30,330 nucleotides of DNA from positions 1-30,330 of the IMG/VR virus record IMGVR_UViG_3300042527_000625, one strand, 5' to 3'. Made by a program: the position numbers and the translations under genes. This DNA is from a virus. Shown here one piece after another: positions 27,050-30,330 of this stretch. The notes beneath the pieces were generated by a model, which was not told the DNA's origin, did no database searches, and saw only the letters and a program-made list of their open reading frames with translations. Numbering within the stretch: position 1 is the first letter of the stretch; every line of letters begins with the position of its first letter.

Positions 27050-30000
27050 TCAGCCTACGTCGCGACCCCGTGCCGCCGCAGTCCCGAGCGTGTGCGCCGC
27101 ATCGCTCAGGTAGGCATACACCCGCGCCGCCGCGCTCGCGTCGTCGTAGTCTGCGTGGTCGATGTCGTCGCCCGACGCGAGGCCGTGAGCCCCGTTGAAC
27201 GTCACGGTGTTGCCCGCGATGATGGTAATGGTGACCTCGCCACCGCTCGCCCACGCGCCCGCAGGGATGCACCGCACCCGGTCGCCCACGCTGAAGTAGG
27301 CCAGCGACGTGCGCCCGATGTCGGTCTGCGCCTCGCCCGTGCGCGGGCAGACTGCGCTCGTGTACTGATTCGCGCTCACGACCACGACGGTCGGCGAGCT
27401 CACGGACGCGACCCGTAGCGACGGGGCCCACCCCGATGGTCGGAGGCCCGCTGCGCCGAGCGTCAGCCCGACGCGATTCCCGAGCCAATCCCGCTCGACG
27501 CCGAGCACGCGACACGGTTCCGAGGTCAGCCCCAGTGTCCCGTCGATGCCGACCGCCGATGCGCACGTCAGCGTGACCGTGTCGCCGACGCCGACCTCGA
27601 GCGCGCCGGGATGGTCCGCGCTGACCGCGACCTGGTACCGCACGCGAGGCACACCGGCCCGGCGTCGGAGATGCTGAATGACCGGGAGCAGCAGCACCGC
27701 AACGTCCGCGCCCCCGCCGTCGAGCCGGATGTGGCGCAGGTCGAGCGTCATCTGCTCGCCCGCGTCGCCTCCGGTCGCGTCCACCGCGTCGCTGTCCACG
27801 TAGGTCGTGACGCGCCCCGGCTCGCCGGCTGCGTCGTGGTCCGACTCGATGCGATACGAGCGCACCACGCGCCCGTCGACCGTGGAGACGCACTGCCCGT
27901 CCGCGAGGATGTCCGCGTCCGTGATGACCATCACCGCGTCGGCCGAGGGTGCCGGCCCGATGGGCGTGCACACGAGACGTTGCCGCCCATCTGCCCACCG
28001 CTGCACGACCGCCGCGCCGATGAGCGTCAGCACCCCGCCCATGACGTCGGCGAGGGTCGAGGAGCCCGACACGTCAGCCGAGACGCCGCGCAGTGGCTCA
28101 GGCATCGGCAGCGCCGAGAATGAGTCCTCGAGCATGTCGTCGTCGTCGAGGCCCGCGCCGTAGGGCAGGACGTCGTAGGCCCCGTGGACCTGCCCGCCGC
28201 CGCCCGACTGGAGTAGGCGCAGCAGGAGGATGCCCGGGTCGACGCCTTGTGACCGGGCCTGCGGCGTGACGCTGATAGGCGTGTTTCGGTCGATGATGTA
28301 GCGGTTCGGGTTGTCGACGTGCGCGACGGTCAGCAGGTAGCCGACGAGGTCGCCCGTGTCGGGGTCGTTGATTGCGCTCGATGCCGTCACCCCGACGTCG
28401 ATGGACCCACCCGCGCCGTTGCTCTCGTCGCCCCCGGAGAGCCGCAGCGTCTGCTGTTGCCCTGCGCCGGAGTACACGTCATCGGCGACGAGAAGCCGAG
28501 TCTCCGAGCCCTGGTACCACGCGAGCGCGGGGCCTCGGCACGGGATGCGGGCCAGAGCGCGCAGGTCGGCATCGGCAGAGACACGCTCGCGGCGGATGGC
28601 GACGGACTGCGCCTCGATGTCGACCAGCTTGCGGTCGTCATCGAGCGCGCGGAAATCGACCCCGACGCAGACTTGCTGACCTGGTTCCCATCGCAGCGAC
28701 AGCGGCGCGAACGCGGCCCCGCCGATGATGAGCCCGGCCCGCCAGAGCCATCCTGACCCATCCTGCGACAGTTCGACGCGCGCCCATCGACCGAGGCGTC
28801 CCTGCGTCGTGGCAATCCGCCACCGGTCGCAGTCGTGCCGCGCATCGTTCCATGTCACGCCCGCCGCGTAGGTTCCGGCGATGATTTGAAGCGCCCGCTC
28901 AGGCCAGCGCACGAGCTCGCCCGTTCCGGTCGGGTCGACGAGCTCGAGCGTGCACGGTTCCTCGAGGTACGGCGACGTCAAGAACCCAATCGTCGTGCCG
29001 AACGGCGCAGGCGCCACAGGGTCCGCAGTCAGCCGGTTAGACGCGCCGACGATGGCGCGCGCTGTGACTGCGTGTGTCGTGGCCGGTATGGCGCCCGTGT
29101 CGATGAGGAGCTGCCCGCCGCGCGGATGGTCAGAGTCGAGTGTGATGTCCGAGAGGCGCTCGTGCGCGCGGTAGCACTTGGCGTCGACCTCCGCAGTCCC
29201 CGCGACGACGACGTATTGCGATTGGTACGCCTCGCCGACCTCGAATATCTGGTCGTGCGTGACGCGCGAGCCCTGCCCCGGGACGATGTAGTGCCACCCC
29301 CGCACGAGGGTCGTGGACGTCGCGCCCGAGCTCAACCGCTGCCGCAGGAGTGCCGACAACGGGGCGATGCGCAGCTCGAGCGTGAGCCCGTCAGCGGCAA
29401 GGGATGGCTCGCGGTCGAGCACGCCGCGCCACACCTCGGCGTATGACCCGACGCGCACCCCGTGAGCGACCGGCGCAGCCTGCACGATGCACACGCGCCC
29501 GCGCCACGCCGTGACCTCGCGGGTCACCGCGGGCTGGTACCCGCGCGAGGGCTGCCACACGTGCCGAGCGATGCGCGTGTAGGCCACGCCGCGCGCTACG
29601 TCGAGGTCGAGCGCAGACCCGGTGCCGGCGCCGGTGACGTGGAGCGCTTCGAGGCCGCAGTGGATTAGGCCGGTCCACGCCGAGATGTCCGACGTGCACG
29701 TGATGACGGACGGCCCGGTCTCGCTGATGAGCGTCGCGCCGAGCGTGGTCCTCGACGTCGCGCCCCGGGGTCCAATGCGCCGCAGGGTAGAGAGCGGGTC
29801 AACGGTGCGCGCCGTGGTCGTGGCGTGGAGCGGCGAGAGCGCAGCCCCTCGGGCGAGGAGCCGCACCGACACCGGCGACTGCTCGACCGTGGCGTCGACC
29901 TCGTCCACACTGCACGACTCGGGACCGAGCGAGAGCACGGCATCGATGTCGCGGTACGTCATCGCGCCGCCCGTGCCCGGGATGTTGCCGGAGTCGGGAT

Positions 30001-30094
30001 GCGGCCCGGAGTAATAGCGGTCGGTCAGCCCGGCGACCGTGACCACGACCGCCCACTGACGCCCCCGCAGCACGTCGAGCGCGGCGACGGTCAC
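27050..30094 (-). CDS. Tail hub / tip attachment protein
   Basis: A 1014-residue protein, the largest in the window, from a GTG overlapping the previous stop (GTGA at 30094-30091). It begins with strands (VTVAALDVLRGRQWAVVVTV) and is beta-rich throughout. SYRIESDHDAAGEPGRVTTY, a helical VAVLLLPVIQHLRRRAGVPR and a beta-rich VGVGDTVTLTCASAVG occur in the last third, a pattern common in hub proteins whose rings close the tail tube. The final 120 residues (AYFSVGDRVRCIPAGAWASG and on) look like a separate small domain. If the window is circular, it follows the tape measure and Dit-position gene, the normal hub position. Confidence 0.75.
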   Translation of the reverse strand: MTVAALDVLRGRQWAVVVTVAGLTDRYYSGPHPDSGNIPGTGGAMTYRDIDAVLSLGPESCSVDEVDATVEQSPVSVRLLARGAALSPLHATTTARTVDPLSTLRRIGPRGATSRTTLGATLISETGPSVITCTSDISAWTGLIHCGLEALHVTGAGTGSALDLDVARGVAYTRIARHVWQPSRGYQPAVTREVTAWRGRVCIVQAAPVAHGVRVGSYAEVWRGVLDREPSLAADGLTLELRIAPLSALLRQRLSSGATSTTLVRGWHYIVPGQGSRVTHDQIFEVGEAYQSQYVVVAGTAEVDAKCYRAHERLSDITLDSDHPRGGQLLIDTGAIPATTHAVTARAIVGASNRLTADPVAPAPFGTTIGFLTSPYLEEPCTLELVDPTGTGELVRWPERALQIIAGTYAAGVTWNDARHDCDRWRIATTQGRLGRWARVELSQDGSGWLWRAGLIIGGAAFAPLSLRWEPGQQVCVGVDFRALDDDRKLVDIEAQSVAIRRERVSADADLRALARIPCRGPALAWYQGSETRLLVADDVYSGAGQQQTLRLSGGDESNGAGGSIDVGVTASSAINDPDTGDLVGYLLTVAHVDNPNRYIIDRNTPISVTPQARSQGVDPGILLLRLLQSGGGGQVHGAYDVLPYGAGLDDDDMLEDSFSALPMPEPLRGVSADVSGSSTLADVMGGVLTLIGAAVVQRWADGRQRLVCTPIGPAPSADAVMVITDADILADGQCVSTVDGRVVRSYRIESDHDAAGEPGRVTTYVDSDAVDATGGDAGEQMTLDLRHIRLDGGGADVAVLLLPVIQHLRRRAGVPRVRYQVAVSADHPGALEVGVGDTVTLTCASAVGIDGTLGLTSEPCRVLGVERDWLGNRVGLTLGAAGLRPSGWAPSLRVASVSSPTVVVVSANQYTSAVCPRTGEAQTDIGRTSLAYFSVGDRVRCIPAGAWASGGEVTITIIAGNTVTFNGAHGLASGDDIDHADYDDASAAARVYAYLSDAAHTLGTAAARGRDVG

Positions 30095-30330
30095 AGCGCC
30101 ACCCCCCACACCGGCAGCACGGCTACCGCGAGGATGCGGCACGAGGTCGAGGTCACACGCAGCACGGCGACCGAGCCGCGCACGTCACCCGCGGACGTGT
30201 TGGCTTCGAGCGCGCGTGGTCCGCTTGCGCTGCCTGCCGTCGCGAGGTCAGGCCGGCGAACGTCGCCCGACACCTGCCACGTGGGCACGATGCGCCGTTG
30301 TCCTGACGCCGCCGCAATGCGTATCTCGGG
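30091..30330 (-). CDS. Tail protein, 5' end cut by window edge; probable C-terminal part of the gene at 1-548
   Basis: An open frame enters at the right edge and gives 79 residues to the stop at 30091-30093, overlapping the hub gene start (GTGA). The visible part, including RRIVPTWQVSGDVRRPDLAT and CRILAVAVLPVWGVAL, is strand-rich. An internal GTG at 30288 could be read as a start, but the frame continues openly above it. By gene order this is the gene just before the tail hub, and on a circular map it meets the open frame at 1-548. Confidence 0.65.
   Translation of the reverse strand, partial: PEIRIAAASGQRRIVPTWQVSGDVRRPDLATAGSASGPRALEANTSAGDVRGSVAVLRVTSTSCRILAVAVLPVWGVAL

Noticed and set aside
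1-30330. tRNA genes, CRISPR arrays, insertion sequences, attachment sites
   Set aside because: No cloverleaf-like segments, regularly spaced repeats, transposase motifs or integrase were seen on reading. A dedicated tRNA scan was not possible.

Overview
The window is a tailed-phage genome of very high GC content. Every gene I can support lies on the minus strand, so transcription runs from high to low coordinates. The head and tail genes are those of a long-tailed, non-contractile (siphovirus-type) phage: no sheath or baseplate-spike genes are seen, and a tail tube protein, a frameshifted tail assembly chaperone pair, a 567-residue tape measure and a 1014-residue tail hub are present. Putative lipoproteins and a spanin-like protein suggest a Gram-negative host. 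The host genus cannot be read from the sequence. There is no integrase, no divergently transcribed repressor and no tRNA gene that I can see. The two window edges both cut into what looks like one gene lying between the tape measure and the tail hub, so the window is probably a complete, circularly permuted genome of about 30.3 kb opened inside that gene.

Layout in the direction of transcription: tail hub (30094-27050); early region (26895-18160) with small unknown genes, a small HTH protein, a RecT-like annealing protein, SSB, a second small HTH regulator with its own operator-promoter, a replication initiator carrying a probable origin, a DnaC-like helicase loader and a RecU-like nuclease; a cluster of exported proteins with an M15-type endolysin (18128-15334); packaging (small and large terminase, 14909-13051); head genes (portal, S49 protease with nested scaffold, decoration protein, major capsid, Mu F-like protein; 12354-6930); head-tail joining and tail genes (6456-548). 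Most neighbours overlap by 4 bases (ATGA or GTGA), which fixes many starts, including several GTG starts.

The most unusual feature is the expression signals. Twelve short hairpins with a GAGG loop (one of them degenerate) are scattered over the genome. Nine stand directly before an SD and start codon, mostly of small unknown genes but also of the helicase loader and ssb. Three genes with no visible SD (portal, a head-tail adaptor and the endolysin) instead carry a shared box that places a -10-like hexamer exactly 6 bases before ATG, as in leaderless promoters. Two of these boxes lie just downstream of small hairpin-led genes inserted between head genes. A roughly 150-base promoter-leader cassette is present twice in the early region. 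Together these point to a system of self-contained expression cassettes for accessory genes.

Functions named below rest on recognised motifs and gene order only. Where I do not recognise a protein I say so.
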